Of a stretch of 46,489 bases of DNA, positions 1-9,716 are shown one piece after another (the first letter of the stretch is position 1; each line of letters opens with the position of its first letter). The translations under genes and the position numbers were made by a program. The stretch is taken from contig MNCI01017629.1 in the NCBI GenBank assembly GCA_015680685.1, positions 142,578 through 189,066 of the forward strand. Reading direction: 5' to 3'. The notes beneath the pieces are model-generated. The model worked only from the letters and a program-made list of their open reading frames with translations, did no database searches and had not been told where the DNA came from. This DNA comes from Gnetum montanum. Its lineage: Eukaryota; Streptophyta; Gnetopsida; Gnetales; Gnetaceae.

Positions 1-1153
1 TGACGGTTTTGAGGCGCTTTACCTCATCTGTCAATTCCTACATCATTCTTTTGGCATCTACCCAATCCTGAGCGTTTGGGAGCAATGTGGCTTGGGCTTG
101 TGGCACGCTGTATGGGTTAGATTGTTGAACGGTGGGCTGGAAGGCTGAAAGTTGCGTTGTTGGGGGTTGCGTTTGCGGGAAGTGTACGGTAGATGGCATC
201 AGGGGCACTACATTATAGAGAGGAGGCTGTTGTTGCTGTGGTCGTGGCTGTGCCTGAGACACATGAGTCGGTGGCAACGTGTGGGGTGGTATGTAGTGGT
301 GGGAAACCTGGTGCGACGTCATGCCCGTCATCGGCCATTGTCCGGTCATGTTGTATGAGGAGGCCCCTTGTTGGGTTACGGAAATGAAAGGGGGCGCATG
401 CGTTTGGATATGCGGGATGTAGTAGGCAGGTGTGGACACAAGTGTGACGTGTGGCATTCTTACCACTTGGGATTGGGCTTGGAACATCACCCCTAGGTTA
501 CTGTGAGGGGGCGGTGCTTGTGAGGCTGAACCTGCAACTGTAAAAGGGAAGGCGTTGGGCAAAGGGTGGCCCTGGGGAAGGATTTGAGCTAACAAGAATG
601 TTTCTTGTAACAGTGCTTGGGTGTGGTCAGAGGTAATGGGTTGGAGGGGTATGGTCTCCCTTGCGTCCGGGTTAAATACGGGGTTCACGTGGTTATGTGG
701 ACTGAGAGTATGATAGGAGTCTTCATGCTTAGATTGTGCAGCGAATTCGTCCTCTTCATCCCATTGTGGTTCTACCGTAGCCTGATCTAACGATTGGCTC
801 CTGTGCAGAAGGAGCTGCGTAAAGAGCTCCGAGAATTGCTCCGGAATGGGGATTACGTCGTACGGGGAAGGGATGAATTCATACCCCACTCTGTAAAAGA
901 TCTCAAATTGTCTTTTTACTTCCATCTTAGCCCGGTCTACTGCTAGGCCAGCTTGCATCTTAATGCAAATGAAGTTATATTCGTCTTGGCTTATGATGTT
1001 AGCGGTAGGGTCTCTCCCTTGCAACCTCAACGATCAACGGGGCCCCATCATGGATTGCCCTCCCATATGTTGTGTGGTGGACTGCTGGGCAGTCGTTGCG
1101 TCTGAGATGTTAACGTTCTAGGTAGTAGCAGCGGTGATGTTGATGGGATTCAT
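1..1153 (-). pseudogene. gag: gag (N-terminal part) of minus-strand LTR retrotransposon A, broken
   Basis: This is the capsid-precursor (gag) start of element A; it continues past the left edge. I start it at the ATG at 1153 because that frame runs to the window edge and follows the LTR, PBS and leader. In-frame stops are TAG at 1118-1120, TGA at 1034-1036 and TAG at 38-40; each is one C-to-T step from CAG, CGA or CAG. After the last stop the frame stays open with a charged, helical stretch (ELTDEVKRLKTV). Residues ~50-110 are helical and charged; the remainder is Pro/Gln/His-rich with a PQQQQPP run, as in the disordered part of Tat-type gags. No zinc knuckle is reached. The assignment rests on context and composition, not on a diagnostic motif. 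A Pro/Gln-rich accessory ORF upstream of gag, as known in Ogre elements, is the alternative. Confidence 0.6.
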
Positions 1154-1233
1154 GATTATAGACAATTTGAGTGGGGGGAATTGATGTGGATAATGGTATA
1201 TGCAGTGGCGAAGATGGGTCTACAGGCTAAGTA

Positions 1234-1507
1234 TCCGGCGTAAACGCTGGCGTAAGCGTGTAGCGTATACACTAGGGTTTCTCTGCAGCGTAAACGCTGG
1301 CGCAAGCATGCAGCGTGTACGCTAAGTATCCGGCGTAAACGCTAGCGTAATCGTGCAGCGTATACGCTAAGTATGCAGCGTAAACGCTAGCGTAATCATG
1401 CAGCGTATACGCTAAGTATGCAACGTAAATGCTAGCGTAAGCGTGCAGCGTATACGCTGAGTATGCAGCGTAAACGCTGGCGTAAGCGTGTAGCGTATAC
1501 GCTAGGG
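1234..1507. repeat. 45-bp palindromic minisatellite in the leader of element A
   Basis: About six tandem copies of a 45-bp unit. Each unit holds an AGCGTAAACGCT-like block, a GCGTAAGCGTG-like block and the perfect 12-bp palindrome AGCGTATACGCT (or a one-base variant), joined by AAGTATGC. The array lies between the PBS and the gag ATG, so it would be in the 5' untranslated leader of the genomic RNA. Stop-free minus-strand frames here and in the LTR (rich in VYA and RLR) are translations of the repeat, not genes. Confidence 0.85.
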
Positions 1508-1626
1508 TTTGTGCAGTGTAAACGCTGAAGAATCGACAGCATAGGCGTTGAGTCGGGTTTGAAAACGGCAGCGAGGACGCCGATCAGCGTAAACGCTGAG
1601 GAACGTGAAGCCTGTTTAGGGAAGGG

Positions 1627-1643
1627 CCCTCCTTCTAGCGCCA
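1627..1643 (-). other. primer-binding site of element A
   Basis: On the minus strand the LTR end is followed by GTTTT and then TGGCGCTAGAAGGAGGG. A TGG immediately downstream of an LTR ending in CA is the standard position for the tRNA 3'-CCA complement. I have not assigned the tRNA; the sequence differs from the TGGCGCC... type seen elsewhere in this window. Confidence 0.6.
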
Positions 1644-2473
1644 AAAACTGTGCCGACCGAAATCGTCGATGTGAGGCTGGAACGTTGCAGGCACTGAAAG
1701 ATCAGCGGGCAAGCACAGTTGACCCTGCCTCCGCTTGAGGGCGAGCTGGAGTGGACGAAGGTAGAGTGCCTTGAATGGTCTGCATGCGGATCAAACAAGG
1801 ACTTCCCCGAGCGCCATCGAGGTGTTATACGCTGGGTTATATGTAGACCAGGGTGTAAAGGACGAACAGGCGTAGACGGCGTAAGCGTAGAGGGGCGTAA
1901 ACAACGTTGGGCGTGAACAGCGTAAACAGAACTAGACCCGGCGTAAGCGTATACAGGCGTAAACAGCATAACCGAACACAAAGGGCGTAAACAAATGCAA
2001 ACAGCGTAAACAGTGGGCGTACACGGACGCTGCCGGAGCGTAAACGCAAGCAGGCGTAAGCAGAGCATGGGCCAAATTGACGTAAAACTGTAAAACTTGA
2101 ACCAAGCGTAAATAGCAGGTGTCCACGGACGCAAACGGAGCGCGGAGCGCGAACGCAAACAGTCGTAAACGAGGCACGAGCCAAATTAACATAAAACTGT
2201 AAAAGGACTTGCAACAAGCGTAAACAATGGATTATAGAGTTAAAATGTTGTGCACCGGTCTAACGCAGTTGTGTAGGGACACAAGGCGGACATAAACCCC
2301 TGGTGGACGGAGGGATGCAGCTGGCTGACACGATAGGCGAAGCGCGGACTGTGCTCAGCGTGCAGCATGCAGGGCTTCCAGCGTAAGCGTAAGCATAGAG
2401 GGTTTCAGCAGTGTAATTGCTCTGGGTCGGCTCTGGTAAATTTCTGCCGGGCCCGTAAATGTGGAAAACTGGG

Positions 2474-2483
2474 CTATTTATAG
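2474..2483 (-). promoter_or_regulatory. TATA box of LTR A
   Basis: Minus-strand CTATAAATAG in a CCCC...CCC context, the usual plant LTR core promoter. It would drive leftward transcription through R/U5, PBS, leader and gag. Confidence 0.65.
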
Positions 2484-2554
2484 GGGTAGGGTTACTGGGA
2501 AAAGCGGATGGGAAGACACGTGGCGTGTAGACCAGGCGCTACAATTTAGAAACA

Positions 2555-2915
2555 TGATATACGCCGGGCGTATACATTATACAACAGGCCGGCGTATACG
2601 CTGGGCGTAGACGGATAGATGCTGGCGTATACGCTGGGGCGTATATGCTAGTGAATGTTGGGCGTATACGCCGGCGTATACGCTGAAGGATGTCCACTTG
2701 CTTCAATCCTTGCTCTTCGGTGTAATCTTCATGTTGCCATTGGAAATCCTGTCATCGAGCGTGTGCCTCTGTTGTACCTGGGCGTGTACGCTGGAGAGCT
2801 GGGCGTAGACGCTGGGCGTAGGTGTTGGGCGTGAACGCTGGGCGTAGACGCTGGGCGTGAACGCTGGGCGTAGACGCTGGCACCCCACGGTTTAAAGCTG
2901 GGCGTATACGCTGGC
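2555..2915. repeat. GCGTATACGC palindrome cluster and ~15-bp repeats in U3 of LTR A
   Basis: Upstream (minus-strand sense) of the TATA box are several copies of the perfect 10-bp palindrome GCGTATACGC, for example near 2593, 2625, 2663, 2668 and 2901. From about 2780 to 2880 there is a short tandem repeat of the type ACGCTGGGCGTAG. These are CpG-containing potential protein-binding sites in the promoter-proximal part of the LTR. Confidence 0.75.
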
Positions 2916-3061
2916 ACAACACTTAACCAGATGTTTCGACTTCCAAGATTGGCCTGTGTGACTTCAAATCTAGCCAAAGATGCCTGTGAGTCATGGGGAT
3001 CTGCTTCTTATCGAACAGATGCTAAACTCACAGATTTTTGTGGTGTTTCAGGGTCAACTAA

Positions 3062-3658
3062 TACTAGATCCAAAGGGTACACGTTGATGATGGGGCCATC
3101 ACAAATGTCATCCCCTTCCCTATTATGGACAAGTTGGACTTTGTTGACCAAATCAAACCCACAATGACGTCATGCCGGAGGTTGTTCAATGGGGCGAGGG
3201 TCATGTTGAAGGGCACAATCCACATAGACTTCATGGCAGGGGATCAATTCCCCACAAACGTAATGTTCATCGTGGTCGAGGAGATGTCTAGGTTTAACCT
3301 GATCCTAGGGAGATCATGGTTAGCATAACTTAGGGTTGTCTCTTTGCCCATTCATCAGGAAATCCACCTACCATACGCAAGTAGGGAGGTGGTGATCCAT
3401 GGTGATGACGTAGTGGCACAAGCTATCAATAACGTAGACATGGAGCAAGGCTTAGAGGTTGTAACCTCTAAGAATGAAGTGCCTACTCATGCATGCACTA
3501 ACCATCCAGTGGGGGAATCAGCTCAGTAAGCCGATTTCCAAAATGAAAGCACATGGGCCAAGTTTCCCTTCCAAGCGGGGGACAATGATGTAAACGATGG
3601 CCCTGGCAAAGTGCCTCAACCTTACGTACCACTCAAACCATGGTGGGTCAAGAAGTAG
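3062..3658 (+). pseudogene. pro: protease (end of exon 1) of Tat/Ogre-type element B, broken
   Basis: The retropepsin-like protease of element B cuts the Gag-Pol precursor. The frame reads VDDGAITNVIPFPIM (catalytic site around 3086; D-D-G in place of the usual D-[ST]-G), then a flap region, then NLILGRSWL, the conserved LLLGRPW block of Athila/Tat proteases, and then IHLPYASREVVIHGD, matching the family's KFPTPxGVxxIxGD block. Stops are TAG 3065, a TAA-type stop after SWLA, TAA 3527-3529 and TAG 3656-3658. The frame stays readable to WWVKK at 3655, where a good splice donor follows. Gag is missing on the left because LTR A abuts the frame. RT continues 6 kb downstream. Confidence 0.75.
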
Positions 3659-3796
3659 GTACGCATAGCATAGCAACCCTACTGCTTCCTGCCCAGTTGC
3701 CATCCCTTGTACATTCACTGCCTTTTTTTCTTTGCACACGCATTACTTACCAATTAGCCATTCTCCAAATTGTTAACGTATCATCTTTGGCATGCT

Positions 3797-4155
3797 ACAC
3801 TACAGCCCGAAATGGCCTTAAACTAATGGCCCAAAATAGGCTAAAACTATGCTACGCTATGGCCCGAAATAGCCTAAAACTAGTGACAACTCGAAATGGC
3901 CTAAAACTAATCACCCGAAACAGCCTAAACCTATGCTACGCTATGGCCTAAAACAACCTAAAACTAGTGACGGCCAGAAATTGCCTAAAACTATGCCTGC
4001 TCATGGCCTGAAATGGCCTAAAACTATGTCTCCTCATGGCCTAAAATGGCCTAAAACTATGTTCCCCTATGACCTGAAATGGCCTAAAACTATGCTACGC
4101 TATGGCCTGAAATGGCCTAAAACTAGTGATGGCCCAAAACGGCCTAAAAATAAAA
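3797..4155. repeat. 33-bp minisatellite near the 5' end of the intron
   Basis: Tandem, imperfect copies of a 33-bp unit built from CCTAAAACTA, TGCTACGCTATGG and CCTGAAATGG; a few copies are shorter. The unit length is a multiple of three, so the plus strand shows a meaningless 11-residue repeating peptide (LKWPKTMLRYG). It shares a TAAACTA-like core with the arrays at 9117 and 13214. Confidence 0.85.
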
Positions 4156-4244
4156 CATAAAAGCATGAATATTTTGCATAAAAATTAGCACGTAGACAAT
4201 GCATAAGTTAGTGTAGAATCAATTTCTTTTCCAAAATTCTCCCC

Positions 4245-4250
4245 TTTATT
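4245..4250 (-). terminator. poly(A) signal of the antisense gene
   Basis: Minus-strand AATAAA about 105 nt beyond the proposed stop codon of the antisense gene, in a T-rich context. The position is normal for a plant 3' UTR. The motif is short, so it supports the gene only together with the splice sites. Confidence 0.5.
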
Positions 4251-4353
4251 CAAAACTTTTGTCTTTTATACCATGTTTACAAGAATTTTACAAAAATTCA
4301 AAATTTTGAAAAAAAAAACCATGCTATCATGGGTTGTCTCTACCTACATCATC

Positions 4354-7300
4354 TTAGCCATTTTCTTCTACATCACCCCCTTTAGCATCGCCTTCCCCTG
4401 CATTATCCTCTACCGCCCCTTCATTCTTACCCTCTGCGGCCTTATGCCCTAATCTAGAACCTGCATCGCAGAAATGAAATAGTTAGCTAGGGCAACACAC
4501 ACAAGCTACAACAAAGCATGAGAATTAACACAGTAGAAAGCGACTGACCTGAGATGGACCTACATCCATCTCAAAGGATATTTGGTCTAAACCGAGCCCA
4601 AGGTGGTGCCAGACCTCCTCTGTCGTGATATCCATCCAACGCCTATTGCTTGCTTCAACGTCTACAGCAGCTCTCTTCTTTTAGACAGTCATCCATCTTG
4701 GTGGTCCTCGAGAAAAGGAGGCAGTTGCGGTCTTACCTGTGGGAAGGTCCACTTCCCGTTTAGGAGATTCCATAACTTTTACCTGCTCTTTGAACTTATC
4801 ATAGGCCTCAGAAGCGTCAATAGCATTTATGAATGCTTTATAGGTAAACGCCTCCATACCAGCATCCCTGTATAGTTTACGATAGGTAGCACATTCCAGT
4901 TTATACATATGCTTATGGTTTTTCTGGGACTACCCCCATTCGTAAACCCTGACGCTGAAATCTTTCCAATCTTGACTCTTCTGGGCCAACAAGTCCATTT
5001 GCATCTGCTGTTCTATTATTTCATGAGTTTCTTCATTTTTCTAATGCACGACTATCCAAAATCTAGCATAATCTATCACAACCATGCACCAATCCTCATT
5101 ATTAGTATCACGGGCTATGAGGAATTTGTTCCTGAATCTGAGGTCTTTCACCTCAGCGCTCAGGTCAACCTTCTCTTGCTCCATCTTCTGGACCCATTTC
5201 CACAGGTCCTCGTTGACATGCTTGTACTTCCATAAGGAATGTGCTAAGTGCAAAGTGCATTTGCAAGCCTCGTCATATGCACGACGAGGTACCTCGGTCA
5301 CTTCAAGCAGGAATGCAGGCACGACACCAAATTTCAAAGGTCATGTCAAGTCCCATTTGAGCCTAGAGGCTATCACAACATAAAGAGCATGTCAGTCGTA
5401 TTAGCGTAGCAAGGTTAACGAATTTGAGAACTCTAGTGTAGCAACATGAGAGAACATAGCACTACTACTTACCCACTTCAGGGTCGATCTGCTGAAGACG
5501 GTCGATCATGTCATCGACAAACCCCTACATAAACATAAACTTATCAGGGGTCTTGGCCCATGGTTTCATACGAATCAGAGGGGGTCCTACAATATAAAAA
5601 GTGGTGTTTTTCATACAACTAAACATGTCAGCAATGACCAAAATGGACTATGACAAAGCAGATATGTCATTAAACTCACCAACGTCTAATTGTAGTTCCC
5701 CTCCCTTCTGATTTAGGGTGATGGCAGCATCCTTGGCAGAAGTCCCTTCTAGGTTGATGTGGGCTTCTCCTTTATTTACAGGAGCTTTCCCTTTTGAGGC
5801 ACCAGCATCCTCTTTATTCACAAGAGACTCCTCTTCATCTCCAAAAATGTCCTCCTCATTAATAAGAGGATTCTACCTAATAACAAGAGCCCCTGCCTTA
5901 GCAGCAGGAGTTCCTTCCCTCTTGACCAGGGCCCTTACTTCCGAGACTAGGGCCTCCGTGTCTTTATTTGTCAGCCCTGTCTTAGCGGCCGACACCTCTT
6001 CATCACCTTATTCTTCTTCCTCTTCTTCCTCTAACAGCCAAGAAACATGTTTACATTAGCTCAAAATAGGTTAGCTTAAGGTATGTGCTACACTACGCTA
6101 CGCTATCCAGTGTAGCACAACGTAGCAGGCATTAACAAAGTAGGAGAAGAAATAAACATGAGAAAAAGCATTTACCAATGGGGGGTTGCATCCTCTGTAG
6201 TTTCAACCACAGTCTCTACCCCTCCTCTTCTTCCGTGCGAAGGGTTTACTTAGTTGAAGCAAGCCTCTTTCGTTGCAACTTGCTGGACACAGTCTCAGCT
6301 ACAAGATGTTTCCCCTGTGATACGCTACCGGTAGTAGCAGGGGGCACCTCTCCTACACCGTCTTGGTCACGAAAGTTGTGGGCCACCCGATCCTTAGTCG
6401 TCACAAGGAATGACTTCCAGAGGATCTTGGGTTGGGGTGATCCAGAGGATCTGGTAGATCCACGGTTTGAAAATCTAGTTGCAATTCCACAATACCCAGG
6501 CCCCTTTCTCATGGACCACCAGAAACTCTACGAAACACTGCAGACAAGCTATGTAAAAGGCATAATGTATATTGTAATGGGACTCTAGCTTCTTATGAAG
6601 ACCCAAGATTTCAGTCTGCAAGCCTTTACATAGAAACCTGGCCTAGTTGTAGTGAGCCCCCTCTTCCATAACATCACGCATTACCCAGGCATGCTCAATC
6701 CCAAGGACCTTCCCTTAGGAAAGTAGCTGGGGGAAAGTGCGAGCACAGAAGATAGGGTAAACTTCTCTGGTAGGTCCTACCTTGACCTTCTCCATAGGAA
6801 TCCCCTTTCACTCTTTGACAACCACTATCCACTCCACGATGTCATCCTTCTAAAGGTTTAACTCCTTCTTGGACATTGATCCCTTGAGGATGCCATTGGC
6901 AGGGACACCAAAAATATCTGCAAATAGCTGGTCATTGATTTCGATGACCACCCGCACACTATATATGCGTGTGCGGAAGCAGTCCACCTTGTCGAAAAAG
7001 GAGTCCACCAGCGAAAGCATCTCAATGGTAGGAACACTTGGGTTCGGGGTCAAGAACAAATACATAAGCTCAACATTTTGGAGATTCTTGACCATGGAGT
7101 CCAAGGCCTCCTTGTATATCCAACACTAGCTCTCATCTACTTCTCTATACTTGAAGTAGATGTTTGCCTCATAGTTCCCAGGAGTTATCACTATCACCTC
7201 CTGGGACTTCTTTGTCCCTACAATAATTTGCATAGAAACGATTAGCATAAAAACAAAAAAAATGCAAAAAAAATGGCAAAGAAACTATAGCATGTTGTAC

Positions 7301-8760
7301 CCACTTCTTAGCTTACCAGGTTTATATGGCAACAGGAATTGTGGAAGAGGGATTAAAACGTCTTCCATAGGGATCAACTTGAAGGGTGCCCATCCCTCAT
7401 CCAACCAATCAAACTCCTTGCATCTACCATAGAGATTGGGATATTGGTTTGGATAGGTGGGGTATTACACCTACACAGATATTCTCAGTAGAAGAGAATT
7501 CCTACAGGGCCATCTTAGTTGTTTTCAACAAATTTGTATCACCGTGAAGTCCCTTCTCGTTGATATAAAACATGGTAACAAAAACATGCAGTTAACATTC
7601 AGCTAGCATAGCAAACGTCGCATAGTACAACAGAACATAGCTACAAAACTCACCCAACAGTGTAGTAGATGGTTCCTAGTGAGTTTTGGAAGCACGTTTC
7701 CATATGACATGCAAAAAAAAATGTGTTTTAGGGATGGTAGCAGTTGTACTCAGGCATATCCCAGATCCAAGCTAAATGCCTCAAACCTTGGGGGCACTGA
7801 CTGGATCCTTCTCCCTGCCCACTACTAACTACCCCATCCTTCAAATACCTTATAATACCTCGGGCTGCCCTAGGAAACAGGGTTTCTAGTATGACGGCTG
7901 CTACCTCCTCCTCTAAATGTGACCAAAAGATCACACTAAAGTGTTGGAGGAGGTATTGCAGGAACTTCTATGCTTCTGCCCTGAACCAGACTGCCTGATC
8001 TCCCACATGTGTGTGAGGAGGAGGAACATGAACCACTGGTTTTTTTAGGCAGCACAGGACCCCTACAATTTCTAAGAAAATTAGAACTAGCCTTAGCGCT
8101 ATCCTGCACAATGCAATGGCAAATTGTTAGCACCATGACCAAGCGCAATGCACACGTAGCATAGCAAGAACTAGTGTAGCAAGAATTAGCATTTTAGCAA
8201 ACTTGCACGTAGTGTAGCAAAAAAAATGACAAAGCAATAACATAGCAAAACTAGCTTAGCGTGGCAATGGAGTGATTAACTCTAGCAAAGTGAATAGCAA
8301 TAAACCCTGACAAAAACACATGTCATGCTATCACATCATGCATGGCCAAACCCTCCTGAGCGACCTACGCTATGCCATTTGAAAGCCAAGTAACTTAAAT
8401 TATCCAAACCCCTGTGGTTATGACAACCGCAATGAAGGTGGTTTAAGCGACCTTGCATGCAACATTAGTGTAGTATTTGTGCATCCGCTACAGACGAAAT
8501 GGCAATAGCAATAGTGTAAAGGCCAAAACAATTACAACGCGATGACAAAAAACACGGACAACTAAAGCTAAATCACAAAAATGAAAGCAAAAAACAAAAA
8601 CGATAATAGAAGCATGAAAAAATAGAGGCATAGTAGCCTACTGGGTCAATGGCATGTCCTCTCACACCATGATGCATGCTTGTCTCACACGTCCTAGGGT
8701 TTCCTTTACCTCCTTGACCTTTGCGAGCACCAAGTGAGTGCGTTCTTTCTTTGGAGCCAT
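4354..8760 (-). pseudogene. antisense eight-exon gene inside the intron of element B, decayed
   Basis: Proposed exons (minus): 8760-8642, 8103-7654, 7483-7317, 7217-6176, 6030-5680, 5586-5473, 5369-4549, 4460-4354; about 1,055 codons. Donors are GT (several GTGAGT or GTAAGT) and acceptors AG. Phases agree at every junction through exon 7 (2,2,1,1,1,1); exon 3's acceptor was picked partly to fit, and exon 8 needs a 1-nt shift. Start: AAAATGGC context, MAPKKER. Visible parts: a hydrophobic stretch at ~41-58; exon 4 with an IFGVP motif, like the FGLP of plant transposon-derived ORFs; a Glu-rich linker in exon 5; Lys/Glu/Trp-rich predicted coiled coil in exon 7; an acidic tail ending GDVEENG. All premature stops are CAG/CAA/CGA-type, with one frameshift near 6500. 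Tat elements are known to carry antisense extra ORFs; function unknown. Confidence 0.65.
6085..6118. repeat. hairpin with TACGCTA motifs in an intron of the antisense gene
   Basis: Perfect 10-bp arms GTGCTACACT and AGTGTAGCAC around a loop containing ACGCTACGCTA. The same vocabulary recurs in the hairpins of the 3' LTR at 15176-15656. This argues that the intron region and that LTR belong to one element. Confidence 0.6.
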
Positions 8761-8908
8761 TTTCCTACTTGCAGACCTTTCCTCGTTGCTATGAAAAAAT
8801 CGCCTTGCTCTCTGTTAGCACAATCGCTCTACGCTTCAAAATCGCTTTATGCTCCAAATGTGGGCTCTGTGGTCTTACAATGAGAATAACAACGTACCAA
8901 GGTTTAAT

Positions 8909-8920
8909 CCCTATTTATGG
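8909..8920 (-). promoter_or_regulatory. TATA-like box upstream of the antisense gene
   Basis: Minus-strand CCATAAATAGGG about 150 nt upstream of the proposed ATG at 8760. The spacing suits a short 5' UTR. The first A of a canonical TATAAATA is preceded by C, so the match is good but not perfect. Confidence 0.4.
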
Positions 8921-9116
8921 TCATAATGGTGAAAAATGAAAACTTGCCATTCTCTCTCTCCATTTAATGTAGAGTTTACCATGCAGCGTAGCATGCCCGC
9001 CACGACATCATAGCACTATTGGCAATTAATACGAGCAAATCTGAGCAAAAGATCTTGGCATGCTTTGAGCTCATCATTTTCTTTCCTGAAAAATGGAAAA
9101 AATATATTTTTTTTAG

Positions 9117-9320
9117 TTACCGGTGTAGAAAGACCTTAAACTAGCAACCTTAGCGTAGCTGTGACTTTACCGGTCCGAAAGGACCTTAAACTAGCAACCT
9201 TAGCATAGCTGTGACATTACCAATCCAGAAAGACCTTAAAATAGCAACCTTATCATAGCTGCGACTTCACCAATCTGAAAAGACCTTAAACTAGCATTCC
9301 CAGCATAGTGTTTCACTCTA
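9117..9320. repeat. 50-bp minisatellite near the 3' end of the intron
   Basis: About four copies of a 50-bp unit: a pyrimidine-rich segment with CCGGTCCGAAA-type sequence, then GACCTTAAACTAGCAACC, then TTAGCATAGCTGTGAC. Copies decay to the right, and related TAAACTAG fragments continue to about 9510. Confidence 0.8.
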
Positions 9321-9716
9321 GTTAGTAGTCTGAAAAGACTTTAAACTAGCAGTCTCTACCCTTTATGCGATTGCAGTCTACAATGATACTAAACTAGTGG
9401 TTTCACATTTTCTCTTTAACAATTCTACTTTTCTTATATACCGTCAACTTTCTAATTTATATACTAGTGATTTTACATTTTACGTCTAGGCAATTTGAAT
9501 TGACACTAAACTAGCAACTTCACATTTATACATTGGAAGTTTTTCATTTTGTTGCAGTTTTTCATCTTCGTGCCTTAACGACCTGCCATAACCTCAAGTG
9601 GGTGAATTTTAATCTTTATATCATACTTACATACTATCGTTGCTTTGCAAGTTTTTGCTATACACAATTACTGAGAAAAGGTGCCTCATAAGCAGACTCT
9701 CATTTCATTTTGGCAG

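Larger units (their letters stand above)
1649..2918 (-). mobile_element. 5' LTR of element A
   Basis: I bound this 1,270-bp LTR by TGTGCC at 1649-1654 and GGCACA at 2913-2918, a perfect 6-bp inverted terminal repeat with TG...CA ends. A PBS follows on the minus-strand 3' side, and a minus-strand TATA box (CTATAAATAG) lies at 2474-2483. U3 is about 430 bp and R/U5 about 800 bp. Both are full of GCGTA/TACGC motifs. The second LTR is outside the window, so the limits rest on the ends, PBS and TATA box only. Confidence 0.65.
3659..9716 (+). other. putative 6.06-kb intron between protease and reverse transcriptase of element B
   Basis: The protease frame ends AAG-TAG (probably CAG) followed by the donor GTACGC. 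The RT frame opens immediately after a pyrimidine-rich acceptor, ATTTCATTTTGGCAG, at 9716. Joining the two keeps phase 0: the codon after the acceptor (GTT) starts the frame that leads into RT. Ogre elements (Tat branch) are known to carry an intron between protease and RT, so the position fits the family. What is unusual is the size and the antisense gene inside. Alternatives are a nested insertion, but no LTR pair bounds the segment. Confidence 0.6.

Noticed and set aside
1432-2217. Several minus-strand open frames rich in VYA, RLR and PS
   Set aside because: They are stop-free translations of the GCGTA/TACGC repeats in LTR A and its leader, overlap in several frames, and resemble no protein.
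3933-4160. Plus-strand frame with LKWPKT repeats as a repeat protein gene
   Set aside because: It is the 33-bp minisatellite translated; no start context, no flanking coding sequence.
7484-7575. Alternative coding frame MFYINEKGLHGD as part of exon 3 of the antisense gene
   Set aside because: It is readable, but its phase does not fit the exon 2 donor and it needs a frameshift to reach the certain part of exon 3; left out, though the true exon 3 start remains uncertain.
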